Assembly: GCA_964017145.1 (NCBI GenBank)
Contig: OZ024849.1
Span: forward strand, 2,914,001 to 2,978,000
DNA: 64,000 nucleotides
Direction: 5' to 3'
From: Agrocybe praecox
Lineage: Eukaryota; Basidiomycota; Agaricomycetes; Agaricales; Agrocybaceae
Part shown: positions 34,767 to 45,570 of the stretch, in pieces
Numbering within the stretch: the stretch's first letter is position 1
Layout of the letters: each line of letters begins with the position of its first letter
The notes under the pieces: generated by a model
What the model was told of the DNA's origin: nothing
What the model saw: the letters and a program-made list of their open reading frames with translations, nothing else
The model's database searches: none
Position numbers and translations under genes: made by a program

Positions 34767-35840
34767 ATGGACACTACCCCTACCCCTACCACTACTCTTC
34801 CCTCTGTGGAGGAGCTCCTTCAACAAATCTTTCTCCTTACCCAGGAGGTGGCTCTCTTAAGGCAGCAGCAGCAACAGTCAGTCACATCTCCAACTACTCA
34901 ATCACCATTCTTCTCTGCTGCTAGAGAAGTCCATCCTCCCCCTGCCAGTCATGGTCCCTTTACCTTTGGTTCACAGTCTGGAATCAAAGTTTCCCCCCCT
35001 GAGCCATATGATGGCTCTATGTCAAAAGCAGAAACCTTTCTTAGTCAACTCAAATTATATTTCTATGGGAAAGGAATTACAGATGACCTTCAAAGGGTTG
35101 TTTGTGCCTTATCCTATATGAAAGAAGGTACTGCTGGGAAATGGGCACTTGACAAAACCAAAATTCTAGATGGAGATTATTCCAAAGAGGGCCTTTGGGA
35201 TGACTTTGTCTATGAATTCAGGGAGGTATTTGGAGACCCAGACCCTGCTAGCACAGCCAGACACAAAATGAATCTTCTGAAGCAGGGAAGTCAGACTGCT
35301 GATGAATATGTGGCTAGCTTTAGGGAATTGGTCTCTGATACTGGGTACAATGATGCTGCTTTGGTTGAGAAGTTTCAGACTGGGCTAAATAGGTCACTCA
35401 GGGAAAAGGTCTACAATGTCCCTGATATGCCTAAAACTCTGAATGGTTGGATATCTTGGGCTACTAAGTTGGACAGGCAATGGAGACAAATGGAAGCTTT
35501 TAACAAGTCTACATCTACTACCACTTCTTCTTTCTCAAAAGCTCCTAAACCTCAGCCTAAGCCAGCAGCCCCCAGTCCTTCTCCCTTCTCAAGCAATCAG
35601 AGAGGTTTTGTTGCTCAAGCAAGGCAACCAGATGTAGTTCCTATGGAAGTTGATTCAGGATGGAAGTCAGTCAGGCCCCTCATCTGCTTCAAATGCAGAA
35701 AACAAGGTCATAAGGCAGCTGATTGCAAGTCTTCAGTCAACATCAATGCCATGAACCATGAGGAGCTAAAGGATTTTTATGGAAAACTGATCAAGGAAGA
35801 AGAAGAATCCAACAAGGAAACTCCACAAAAGGATTTTTAG
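34767..35840 (+). CDS. gag: Gypsy Gag protein
   Basis: 357 aa. A retrotransposon gag (capsid) region lies around residues 80-240 (ETFLSQLKLYFYGKGITDD, then ADEYVASFRELV). One CCHC zinc knuckle, CFKCRKQGHKAADC, sits near residue 310. A Gln-rich leucine heptad-like stretch is near the N-terminus. Gag packages element RNA into virus-like particles. The stop codon at 35838-35840 is preceded by a run of five T; the Pol frame is already open across it. Confidence 0.93.
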   Translation: MDTTPTPTTTLPSVEELLQQIFLLTQEVALLRQQQQQSVTSPTTQSPFFSAAREVHPPPASHGPFTFGSQSGIKVSPPEPYDGSMSKAETFLSQLKLYFYGKGITDDLQRVVCALSYMKEGTAGKWALDKTKILDGDYSKEGLWDDFVYEFREVFGDPDPASTARHKMNLLKQGSQTADEYVASFRELVSDTGYNDAALVEKFQTGLNRSLREKVYNVPDMPKTLNGWISWATKLDRQWRQMEAFNKSTSTTTSSFSKAPKPQPKPAAPSPSPFSSNQRGFVAQARQPDVVPMEVDSGWKSVRPLICFKCRKQGHKAADCKSSVNINAMNHEELKDFYGKLIKEEEESNKETPQKDF

Positions 35841-35860
35841 AGGCACCATTGGTGAAGGAC

Positions 35861-38800
35861 ATGTCCCAATGGAATAAATTTAATGTATTAGAAGATGAAA
35901 GCAATAAACTCAATCTTTCCTCCTCAAATTCTAATACAGAAACCATGTCCTCTGATTATTCTTCTTCCACTCCTGAAAAAATCTATATCCTGGGTCACAA
36001 GCCTAAAACCTCTACTCATTTGTCAGTCATTCTAAAGACAATGGATACAGGCAAAAGGCTTTCTGTAGATGCTTTGCTTGACTCTGGAGCTACTGGTCTG
36101 TTTCTGGACACTGGTTTTGTAAAATATCATAATCTCAACACAAGAAAACTCCCTAGAGCCATTCCTGTCTACAATGTAGATGGTACTCTCAACAAGAGTG
36201 GCTCCATCCATGAGGAAGTTGACTTGATTATGATCTACAAGAACCATACAGAAAAGGCTACCTTTGCTGTTTGTGACTTGGGTGACAAGACTGCCATTAT
36301 TGGACACACCTGGCTCTATCTACATAACCCAAATGTTGATTGGAAGTCAGGGGATGTTCAATTCACTAGATGTCCATCTGACTGCCATATGGAAGTTATA
36401 AGAGCCAGGAGGAAGAGGCAGAGGATAGCTGCAGTACAGAGAAGACAGCTCCCTCAGTTTGATAATGAAGGTGTAGATCTTGTAGATCAGTCACCTGACT
36501 CTGACTCTGAGATTGAGCCTGAAGATAGGATTTTCATCTCTTATCTCCATCCTCAGAAGCAGTCTATCAATGCTACCTCAACTGTTTCCCAGAAATTGGC
36601 AGAAGAGTCTCACCAACAGGCTGAATCCCCTAAGACCTTTGAAGAAGCTGTCCCCAAGCATTATCACCAATTTAAGGGAGTTTTTTCAAAGGAGTCCTTT
36701 GACAGGCTACCTGACAGGAAGCCTTGGGATCATGCTATTGAGCTAAAGCCTGGGTCTGAGCCTTACAGATCAAAGATTTATCCTCTTTCCCCTAATGAGC
36801 AAAAAGAGCTTGATGCTTTTCTAGAGGAGAATCTGAAGTCTGGTAGGATTAGACCATCCAAGTCACCTATGGCATCCCCTGTTTTCTTTGTCAAGAAGAA
36901 GGATGGCTCTCTTAGACTAGTACAGGACTATAGGAAGCTGAATGAAATGACTATCAAAAACTCCTACCCTCTACCTCTCATTTCTGACATCATCACCAAA
37001 CTCAGTAAAGCTAAATACTTCACCAAGCTGGATGTCAGATGGGGATTTAACAATGTCAGAGTTAAGGAAGGGGATGAATGGAAGGCAGCCTTTAGAACTA
37101 ATAGAGGGCTGTTTGAACCATTGGTCATGTTTTTTGGCTTAACCAATAGTCCTGCCACCTTTCAAACTATGATGAATGACATCTTCATAGAGCTTATTGA
37201 TGGCAATGTGGTCATTGTGTACATGGATGACATATTGGTCTTCACTGAAACTATTGAGCATCATAGGGAGGTAGTCAAGAAGGTCTTGCAAATCCTGGAA
37301 GATAACAAACTCTACCTTAAAGCAGAAAAATGTGAATTTGAAAAGGAAAAGATTGAGTATCTTGGACTTATCATTTCACAAGGCAAGATTGAAATGGATC
37401 CTGTCAAGGTAGAGGGAGTTTCCAAATGGCCTGAACCTGAAAATGTCAAGGATGTTCAATCATTCTTGGGATTTGTCAACTTCTACAGAAGGTTCATAGA
37501 GGATTTTGCAGACATTGCTAAGCCACTTCATGAATTGACAAAGAAAGGGACAGTCTGGAGATGGGGACTTAGACATCAGGAAGCATTTGACCAGCTAAAG
37601 CTTAAGGTCACATCCTCCCCTGTTCTAATCTTCCCTGATGACAACAAACCTTATAAAGTTGAAGCAGATAGCTCTGATTATGCTACTGGAGCTGTGTTGT
37701 CTCAGGAAGGTTTGGATGGAAAATGGCATCCTGTAGCCTTTATGTCTAAGTCTCTCTCTGAAGTAGAAAGGAATTATGAGATCCATGACAAAGAAATGCT
37801 GGCTATTATCAGAGCACTAGATGAATGGAGACATTATCTTGAAGGGACTCAACATACCTTTGAGATTTGGACAGACCACAAAAATCTAGAGTACTTTATG
37901 ACTGCCCAGAAGCTAAGCAGGAGGCAGGCCAGATGGTCTCTATTTTTGTCCAGATTTGACTTCTCTCTTCATCATAGACCTGGTAAAAAATCTCTAAAGC
38001 CAGATGCTCTGTCAAGGAGATCAGATCATAAGAAGGGGGAGAATGATAATGAAAATGTAGTTCTCCTCAAACCTTCCTACTTCAAAATCCAAGCTCTCAA
38101 ACAGGGGCACACCATTTTGTCTGGTCCTGAGACTGATCTTCTGAAGAAAATCAGAGAAGCAAAAGACATGGATGAAAAGGTTGTGAAGGCAGTACAGGAA
38201 TTGAAGGGATCTTCAACCAAGAAGATAGAAGGACAGGAATGGGCAGAAGAGCAAGGACTTATTCTATACAGAGGGAAGGTGTATGTTCCCAAGGACAAAG
38301 ATCTTAGAAGGAAAATTGTGGAACTACATCATGATGCCTATATTGCTGGACATCCAGGAAAATGGAAGACAATAGAGCTTGTCTCTAGAAATTATTGGTG
38401 GCCAGGAATGTCTCACTACATTGCAGCCTACACTAGAAGCTGTGATAGATGTAACAGGACAAAGACATTCCCAGCTAAGCCTGTTGGCTTCCTGACTCCT
38501 ACTGAAATTCCTTCTGATGTCTGGCAAACCATTACTGTGGACTTTATCACTGGGTTACCTGAGTGTCAAGGGTACAATGCCATCATGATAGTTGTAGATA
38601 GGCTTAGCAAGATGATCCACATCATACCTACCACAGATGAAGTCACATCTGAAGGTACTGCTAAGCTCTACAGAGACTATGTCTGGAAATTGCATGGTCT
38701 ACCTATCAAAATAATCTGTGATAGAGGTCCTCAGTTTGTCTCCAAGTTCATGAAAGAGCTTAACTCTATACTGGGTATTCAGACTGCTTCATCTACAGCC

Positions 38801-39718
38801 TACCATCCTCAAACTGATGGTCAGACTGAAAGAGTCAACCAAGAAGTAGAACAATATCTCAGGCTCTTCATAAACCATAGACAGGATGACTGGGTAGAAT
38901 GGTTGGCCTTGGCTGAATTTTCCTACAACAACAGAGTTCAGGCCTCTACCAGACAGACACCATTCATGCTCAACAATGGTAGACATCCAAGAATGGGCAC
39001 AGAACCTCTCAGAGACAGCAAGATGGACACTGTAGATACCTTTGTGAAAAACATGGAAGAGGCCAGGAAAGAAGCAGAGTCTGCACTCAAAAAGGCTGCT
39101 GATGACATGGCTAGATTCTATGATAGAAACAGAGGTGCTCCTACTGAGTACAAGGTTGGAGACATGGTTTGGCTAGATGGCAAGGATCTAAAGACTGATA
39201 GGCCTTCCAAGAAACTGGATGACAAGAGATATGGACCATACAAAATCACCAAAGTTGTTGGTTCAAATGCCTATGAATTGAAATTGCCCTCTACCATGAA
39301 GATCCATCCTGTATTCAATGTGGTCAAGCTCATGCCCCATCATCCTGATCCAGTTGGTAGAAAGCCCCCTTCCAGACCTCCACCAGTTATCAAAGGAGAA
39401 AACCCTGAATGGGAAGTTGAGTATATCAAGGACAGCAGATTATTCAGAAATAAGCTGCAGTACTTGGTTAAATGGAAAAACTACCCAAATGAAGAAAGTA
39501 CTTGGGAACCTGCTGAAAATTTGAAGAAGGCAGCTAAATCAATCAAGGAATTCCATGCAAAACACCCTGCTGCTCCCAGAAAAATATCTGCTCTCACTTT
39601 TGATAGACTTTCATTTTCTCCTTTAATTAATTTTACTGAACCTCCACCTCCTCTGAAACCCTCCAAACTCAGTCATACATGTGCACATTGTGGGAAATGT
39701 GCCTTAGAGAGGGGGTGA
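35861..39718 (+). CDS. pol: Gypsy Pol polyprotein (PR-RT-RNaseH-IN-chromodomain)
   Basis: The frame is open from before 35849; the first ATG is 35861, 20 nt after the gag stop. The protease motif is DSGATGLF. Reverse transcriptase has LDVRWGFNNVRVKEGDEWK and the catalytic YMDDILVF. RNase H begins at EADSSDYATGAVL. Integrase has a zinc-binding HHCC region (HHDAYIAGH ... CDRC) and a DD35E core (TVDFITGLP). A C-terminal chromodomain, LQYLVKWKNYPNEESTWEP, marks a chromovirus and is thought to direct integration to modified chromatin. The stop codon abuts the right LTR. Frame relation to Gag is -1, so expression needs either a -1 slip at the gag end or reinitiation. Confidence 0.95.
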   Translation: MSQWNKFNVLEDESNKLNLSSSNSNTETMSSDYSSSTPEKIYILGHKPKTSTHLSVILKTMDTGKRLSVDALLDSGATGLFLDTGFVKYHNLNTRKLPRAIPVYNVDGTLNKSGSIHEEVDLIMIYKNHTEKATFAVCDLGDKTAIIGHTWLYLHNPNVDWKSGDVQFTRCPSDCHMEVIRARRKRQRIAAVQRRQLPQFDNEGVDLVDQSPDSDSEIEPEDRIFISYLHPQKQSINATSTVSQKLAEESHQQAESPKTFEEAVPKHYHQFKGVFSKESFDRLPDRKPWDHAIELKPGSEPYRSKIYPLSPNEQKELDAFLEENLKSGRIRPSKSPMASPVFFVKKKDGSLRLVQDYRKLNEMTIKNSYPLPLISDIITKLSKAKYFTKLDVRWGFNNVRVKEGDEWKAAFRTNRGLFEPLVMFFGLTNSPATFQTMMNDIFIELIDGNVVIVYMDDILVFTETIEHHREVVKKVLQILEDNKLYLKAEKCEFEKEKIEYLGLIISQGKIEMDPVKVEGVSKWPEPENVKDVQSFLGFVNFYRRFIEDFADIAKPLHELTKKGTVWRWGLRHQEAFDQLKLKVTSSPVLIFPDDNKPYKVEADSSDYATGAVLSQEGLDGKWHPVAFMSKSLSEVERNYEIHDKEMLAIIRALDEWRHYLEGTQHTFEIWTDHKNLEYFMTAQKLSRRQARWSLFLSRFDFSLHHRPGKKSLKPDALSRRSDHKKGENDNENVVLLKPSYFKIQALKQGHTILSGPETDLLKKIREAKDMDEKVVKAVQELKGSSTKKIEGQEWAEEQGLILYRGKVYVPKDKDLRRKIVELHHDAYIAGHPGKWKTIELVSRNYWWPGMSHYIAAYTRSCDRCNRTKTFPAKPVGFLTPTEIPSDVWQTITVDFITGLPECQGYNAIMIVVDRLSKMIHIIPTTDEVTSEGTAKLYRDYVWKLHGLPIKIICDRGPQFVSKFMKELNSILGIQTASSTAYHPQTDGQTERVNQEVEQYLRLFINHRQDDWVEWLALAEFSYNNRVQASTRQTPFMLNNGRHPRMGTEPLRDSKMDTVDTFVKNMEEARKEAESALKKAADDMARFYDRNRGAPTEYKVGDMVWLDGKDLKTDRPSKKLDDKRYGPYKITKVVGSNAYELKLPSTMKIHPVFNVVKLMPHHPDPVGRKPPSRPPPVIKGENPEWEVEYIKDSRLFRNKLQYLVKWKNYPNEESTWEPAENLKKAAKSIKEFHAKHPAAPRKISALTFDRLSFSPLINFTEPPPPLKPSKLSHTCAHCGKCALERG
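39704..39716 (+). promoter_or_regulatory. Polypurine tract
   Basis: Purine run AGAGAGGGGGTGA immediately upstream of the right LTR, the expected plus-strand primer; it overlaps the last Pol codons. Confidence 0.6.
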
Positions 39719-40108
39719 TATCAGGGTTTCCCCTATTTTTCCTTATTTTTCTATATTTATTTCGCATTTTTCCCTTTTGTAGATGTGTAGATATCTTATC
39801 TGTTTCATATCTTTGATTATCTCTTGATTATCTCTTGATTATCATTTGATTAGATACTTATCACTTTAATTTCCCATGAGCATAGCCTCATTCATTCTAC
39901 ATCATTCTACATCATTCTTTTACTTTCTTTATGATGTCATTGCCTTATTCATCATTCCTTTCTATGATGTCATGGAGGAATATTCTAGAATAGCTGTAGG
40001 GTATATATACTGGACATGTATGTAGCTGTAGCCCCAGCTTCAATCTCTTAGGATATCCACTATCATTGGTGTGATCTCTTAGAACCATTGAGTGTCTCTT
40101 TCTCTTCA

Positions 40109-40140
<32 letters not shown>

Positions 40141-40198
40141 CCTCTTGCTTTGTCTTTGTTGGTGGCCTTGTCACACTGATCTTAGTGTTGCCCTGACA
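39719..40198 (+). repeat. 3' LTR of the gypsy element
   Basis: 480 bp, virtually identical to the 5' LTR. It starts TATCAGGG rather than TGTCAGGG. Confidence 0.95.
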
Positions 40199-40203
40199 GC
40201 TGG

Positions 40204-41480
40204 CCACTAACCACGATGCCAATTGCCAGTACTTGCACCAGCACCTGTAGACTCATGAAAACCGCCGCAGCGGTGGGCTACAACATGAGACGCGAGCCCG
40301 GGCTAGCAGGAGCAGGACACAGGGAATCGAGGGGGGAGCGGAAAAAGTGGCCAGGGCAACGGCAGTCGGTGCAGGGGTGCCGAGTAGTAATGTGAGCAGC
40401 GAGACAGCGATTCAGGGTAGCGCAAACGATGACAAGACCAGGTTGAGGGCAGACGAGACGATGACGACGAGACGCGAGAACAAGAACTCGTACTTGAAGT
40501 CCTCAGTTCGCTTTGCCTTTCCTTGTCTTCCTCTCATTAGCTTCATTCCCACACCTTCCCTATCTTTCCTATTTTCGCTCTCCTTAGCTTCTTCCTTGTA
40601 CTTATTCCCTTACCATGGCACCTACAGGCTTTCAACTCCGCAACCTATCTTTACATGACATGGACGGCAATGGGTCTTCGTGAACTCCCTCGTATGACAT
40701 GGAAATATTATTGACCATCCAGCGATATGGTGCGATATATGTACGTTTTTGCAGTTTTCATATGCAAAAGATACTGAGCTCCTAATCCTTGTCTGTAGCC
40801 ACACGTCTAATGGTTAGTTACTGTCGTCCTGGAGTCGAGTCGGTGGTTACTAGTCTTTTGTGCCCTCATCTTCGCATTTTTTTGGATTTACAGAGGAAGC
40901 TCGCTGCAATTACCACTGTGCGTATCGGGCAGTTGCATCGTGCTTCGATGCCCAACTTCCCTAAAAACATAACCCCTCCAGGTAAGCCATGACATATACT
41001 ATGTGTTAATTTGCATGCTCATATACTCTAGGTTCTCTTAGCTTCAAAAACTTTGTACCCCCAACAAAGAATTCATCGGGTGTTTGCCAACATTCGTCAG
41101 ACCTACACTGGACCCACCTATAGAGCGCACCTCTTTTGAATCTATGACTTCACTTACCGGGGTTGGGTGCAGGGCTGCCGAGTGATAACACGAGCACCGA
41201 GACAGGGAGGTGGGATAGCGAACGACAACGGGACCAAGTTGAGGACAGACGAAGACATGTGAGAACAACACTTTGTTCGCTCTGCTTTTCTTCGTCTTCG
41301 TCTTGTTGCATTCATCGCCAGTCCCTGCTCTGTCTGTCTTTCCACTTATCCTCACCCCCTCACTCTTCTCTTTTTAATTTAAAATATCAACATGTAAAGT
41401 ACGATATTTCAAAGTATAGAATTTTTTTTATAGAATTTTTTTTAGTAAGTTCTTTGGTAGTGCAACATTTATTTGTCTTC
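40204..41480. other. Intergenic region with a diverged internal repeat
   Basis: Resumes the pre-insertion sequence. About 40358-40540 (ggtgcaggggtgccgagta...gagcagcgagacag) has a diverged copy at about 41163-41300. Open frames in this stretch have no recognisable features. Confidence 0.45.
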
Positions 41481-41483
41481 TAG

Positions 41484-41941
41484 GTACTTCTGCTGCTCCA
41501 GCTTCATATCCAGCTCCAGCTCCAGCAACGCCACCCTCAGCATCAACTCCAGCGGCACTACCCTCAGCCTCAGCCTCAGCAGTATCACCCTCACCACCAA
41601 CTAAAGTCAAATCAATGCCACACATGTCCATCACACCCACCACACCCACCGGTACGCGTCCAATGTGTTCCTTGAGACGATCACCATTGACGTAGTCGAA
41701 CCGGTGCTAGTTGGTCACTGGGAGAAGATCGATGTGATGGGGTTGATGCTGGAATGGGGACGATACGATTATTATATTCAGTGAGTCGCGTTGTACTCGA
41801 CATTATATTTACTCACACTTCGTAGGCGCGCGCACGCGGCAGCCGCTACTGACTTTCGTGTTTTGGTCATCGCATACGATGCCGCTGGAGTCGAACGATT
41901 CGTCTTCGAGATTTTTAACTCGAGGAAAAATTGTTTCAAGG
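41484..41941 (+). other. Possible gene fragment, Pro/Ala/Ser-rich plus a short ordered domain
   Basis: After an AG acceptor (41481-41483) a frame rich in Pro/Ala/Ser reads on. Further down, a second stretch reads LETITIDVVEPVLVGHWEK then DYYI before a GTGAGT donor (about 41780). An exon from about 41827 to 41940 reads FRVLVIAYDAAGVERFVFE before GTATGT. The frames do not join cleanly upstream, and no start or end is convincing, so this may be a decayed or partial gene. Not assigned to a family. Confidence 0.25.
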
Positions 41942-43709
41942 TATGTACTCGCGCGCTGTCGTTCAAAAAATATCGAGCGCTTACTGTCTCATCGCGTACT
42001 AAGATATGGTCGTTAATACATGTATATATATTGTGTTTTTTTTTTTGTTAATGCTACTCCCGTTTTTCTTGTCGCACATCTCTGAAAAAAAACATATCTG
42101 TGTCTATTTTTGTGTTAGTACACAGGTGCGACATAGTACACTAAAGATAAAATAAAAACAATAATAACTAAAGTTAAAGACTCGTACTGCCACGCGTAGC
42201 GGTGGCCCTGCAAAACAAGTACCTGTATGACAGCGACGCGCCCACAACCGAATCACATCCATCCTTTGACCACTACCGCCATCCTGCAAGGCTGCTCGAC
42301 GCGCTTCCGAGCCCTGCTCCACCGTGTGTTTGACGACAGACGAAGAGTCAATACTTTTTATACGTATATAGATGCCGTATAATTAATACGCACAGACTTA
42401 CATGCATGGGTATAACGAATTCCATTCCGAAATCTAAGCGCTCGAGATTGGGAGGCTCAGGCGCCCATGGTTCGTCTCTTCTGTTTTGAAGCGGGCCAGA
42501 AGTCAGGATGCTTCCAGCTGGGTTCGGGAGTGAGCGAGAAACCTCAACACATCCGTACAATTGATGATCTTGAGATTAATCATTAAGAAGCTCAGTAAAG
42601 TGATACTATCTGGTCGACCCAACTTGAAGGTAGGGATGGCGACTCCAGAAGATTGGTTATGTACTGGGCGGGAAGTTCACCTATTTAAACTAATGGAAAT
42701 ATGATATTTCATTCATTAGAGTATGTTACCGATAAAGGAGTAAAAGATGCGGTACTGCCAGCGCTCCAACCACGTCTTCTTCCTAACCTTGGAACAAGTC
42801 AATATTTTATGGTGGACGCCACGTAAATGTTTTCTATTCTCGCTTCCGCGTTCCTCAGTGCGCGAGCATGACTTGATTCAGATTCACAGATATCTCTGCC
42901 TTTTTATATGCACAAGTCACATAGTGCACCGGGAGTCGGACGTACTAATTTGTAAACAAAGTTGTCGTTGAACGATAGCTTTCGTCTCTGCGTCGCAGAT
43001 TAGAGTCCGCTGCTTCTCTATGACTGCATTGGCAATATTTGGCTTGAGAATTTCCTCGTAGAATTGACCGAAGCGTCTCAGGAAAAACAATTAGTTGAGC
43101 GTTAACACGTTGACTCCTCCAAGCCCCTAGATTCGCGACCAGTACGTCAGGTGGTGATTACTCATGTGTCAGAGTCTGTCATCTGAGTCTCTGATGCCTC
43201 ATTGTTTGGTCTTTATTGTGGATTTATTTGGCTTTCTCACATCAAGCGGAACTTAATCGGACTGTGAACACTGAAAGGCTGCTCTCGGCACTCAGCGGAG
43301 TTTGACAGGTAACGGCTGGTCACGAGCCTAGCTGTGGGCTACAGACTTTAGTCTTTCAAACTCCCAAGTGTGGTGTAACTAAGTATAGAATACCACCGCA
43401 AACGCCAAAGCTTTTGCCAGTGTTACCAAGGGATAGTTCAAGAGCTGTGCCTGAGCCTGAACGCCTGACCAGGACCAGTGTTGGACCAGTGATCATTGAC
43501 AAGGGCGGGCCTCCGCATTGCGTCACTATGTTGAAAGTACTTCTCACTCAGCCTAATCTGATTGTCCTATTCTCGTCAATTTATATAGCGTTGTCTCTTA
43601 CTTTTACTTCCCACCACAATACTCGCAAAGTCCAGCAGCCATGCAAGTCCTCTGATAAATCTTCGTGAATTTACAGGATTCTTGACACATTTTCATAGAA
43701 ATCACAAAT
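41942..43709. other. Intergenic region including a third copy of block-B1 sequence
   Basis: 42340-43130 matches 24755-25530 closely, including cgctcgagattg and the motif agtatgttaccga. 43311-43330 (cggctggtcacgagcct) matches 27638 onward. A TTTATATAG near 43580 could serve the gene at 43710. No other gene seen. Confidence 0.5.
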
Positions 43710-44597
43710 ATGTCCCTTCCGCCTCCTACCGCTGATCAGGCCTTTTGCAATGTATCTGCCCTCGAAGCAGGTCTGATCGACCTACCAGATGAAATGTTTA
43801 TCACCGGAGCTACCCCAGGCAAAATCGCATTAGCACCATCTTTATCCTTCCTCTTGCAACACTCTCAGACAAAAAAGAAATTTGTTTTTGATTTGGGAAT
43901 TCGAAAGGACTACCAGAACTATCCGCCAGTCACTGTCAAACGGATAAAAGGTACTTATCCCATCAAGGTGACTCAAGATGTTTTCGACTCTCTGGGGAAA
44001 GGAGGTCTTCAGCCATCTGACATCGATTATGTCTGCTTGTCCCATTGCCATTGGGATCATACCGGCGACACTCACCCATTCACCAACAGCAGGTTTTTAG
44101 TAGGGGGGGCATGTCAATCACTCTTTGCAGATGCCTATCCTGGTAACCCGAATGGTAGATTTGCGTCCGACCTTCTTCCCGAAGGACGTACCGATTTCCT
44201 TGACCCAAGTGATTGGAAACCCATAGGCCCGTTCCCTCGAGCCCTCGACTTCTTCCGAGATGGTAGTCTTTATATCATTGACGCCCCTGGACATTTATCA
44301 GGACATATAAATGCTCTCGCCCGCACTTCCTCAGACGGAGGATGGATATATTTAGCGGGAGATAGCGCTCATCATCGCAATCTTATTACCCTTGAATCCG
44401 ACATTGCTGTCGGCCATCGAGGCCATGTCCACAGTTGCGCTCATGAAGATAAGGAGGCTGCCCAGGAGACTATCTTACGCATCAATAAGTTCCTAGGGCT
44501 TCCGAGGGTTCAGGTCATCTTGGCTCATGACGAACCATGGTTCTCCAAACATCAAGGCGGGGATTCATTTTGGCCTGGAAAAATTGAATCTTTGTAA
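43710..44597 (+). CDS. Metallo-beta-lactamase-fold hydrolase (lactonase-like)
   Basis: An intronless 295-aa frame. The metal-binding signature HCHWDH (HxHxDH) is at residues 112-117 after LQPSDIDYVCLSH. Later ligand positions fit IDAPGHLSGH (about 190-199), AGDSAHH and LAHDEPW near the end. This spacing is the one seen in the AHL-lactonase (AiiA/AttM-like) branch of the superfamily. Fungal members usually hydrolyse lactones or other small esters, but the substrate is unknown. There is no signal peptide, so it is probably cytosolic. Lack of introns in an intron-rich neighbourhood may mean retroposition or horizontal origin; this is only suggestive. It stands alone between the duplication mosaic and the copia element. 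Confidence 0.85.
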   Translation: MSLPPPTADQAFCNVSALEAGLIDLPDEMFITGATPGKIALAPSLSFLLQHSQTKKKFVFDLGIRKDYQNYPPVTVKRIKGTYPIKVTQDVFDSLGKGGLQPSDIDYVCLSHCHWDHTGDTHPFTNSRFLVGGACQSLFADAYPGNPNGRFASDLLPEGRTDFLDPSDWKPIGPFPRALDFFRDGSLYIIDAPGHLSGHINALARTSSDGGWIYLAGDSAHHRNLITLESDIAVGHRGHVHSCAHEDKEAAQETILRINKFLGLPRVQVILAHDEPWFSKHQGGDSFWPGKIESL

Positions 44598-45570
44598 ATG
44601 TTAAACCATATGCCAACAAATAATCTTTTTACTTCGTCCAGAAAAACAGCCCAAAACATATTTAGTCATTCTATGCAAACTAGGGCCCGCAAAGGATCTT
44701 CATTTCGGTAGTGGTATATTGCCATGTTTCTCTTACGATAAATGCTCTTCAGGAGAAAATCCCTTTCATTAGGTTTCCTTCACACATCTTTCATTGTGTA
44801 TATCCTTATCACTTCAAACTCTGCTTTGCTGTTCAATGTCAAGACACCTCCGAAATTCAATGAAATGTCATCAAAACGATACATTACGAGTCCTCCTAAG
44901 AGGACGAGTTCTTATATTGCGCACGTCCTATATTTGATCTTGTCACAGTTAAGAGCCCGGATCAAAGTACCCGTCCGGTTGAGTCAGTAACCGGCTCGGT
45001 CATGTGATATTTGTCCATCTTGTTTCAACGTGTTAATTCTTATCTTCAGGTGTGCTCACTAGTTAGACAATGGTCAAATGTGTGCCATCACATCACTCCG
45101 GCTTTATGAATATATTACTGACAGTGCTTTGGCTCTATTCTTAGCAAACCGAGTCTTTTATTTTGCAGGATATGCTTCCTTGGCCGTTGTAGAAGCCATT
45201 TTGTAGGTTCTGCCACCTTCAACAGAAAGTAATTGTTTTAACAGAATACATTTTATGAGGAATTTTTGGTAATATTTTGAGCCAATAATTGGGACTCGTA
45301 CATGCCATGCTTTGCAATGGCCCACACCCACAAGTCGGTGTGGAGAACGGACCTCCTTTTCTTAATCCTGTGGGAGTATGATGTTCGCGGGCATTGGTCG
45401 GGTTGCTGCTATGAAATAATCAAAATTTCTCATGGATCACAAGTATAGCATGTCATGCTCTATTATTCCTCGCGATGGACTTACTTTGGATATATGAACT
45501 CCACGCCCTCACCGATATACCCAACCTTAGTCACCTATTCGGCTTTCCGCATCGCGCCGCTAGTAAATAT
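44598..45570. other. Intergenic region
   Basis: About 1 kb between the hydrolase stop and the copia LTR. No gene or repeat recognised. Confidence 0.45.

Larger units (their letters stand above)
33779..40198 (+). mobile_element. Complete Ty3/gypsy LTR retrotransposon (chromovirus)
   Basis: 6420 bp with two 480 bp LTRs, flanked by the 5 bp target duplication GCTGG (33774-33778 and 40199-40203). The LTRs begin TGTCAGGG and end CCCTGACA. They differ at about two positions (the second base of the right LTR, TA for TG, and one C/T in the CT-rich tract), so insertion is recent. Gag and Pol are separate open frames without internal stops. Domain order PR-RT-RNaseH-IN-chromodomain defines a chromovirus of the Ty3/gypsy class. 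The element appears structurally competent. Confidence 0.95.

Noticed and set aside
41428..41649. Minus-strand Gly/Ala/Glu-rich frame
   Set aside because: Low-complexity complement of a Pro/Ala/Ser-rich stretch; nothing supports it as a gene.
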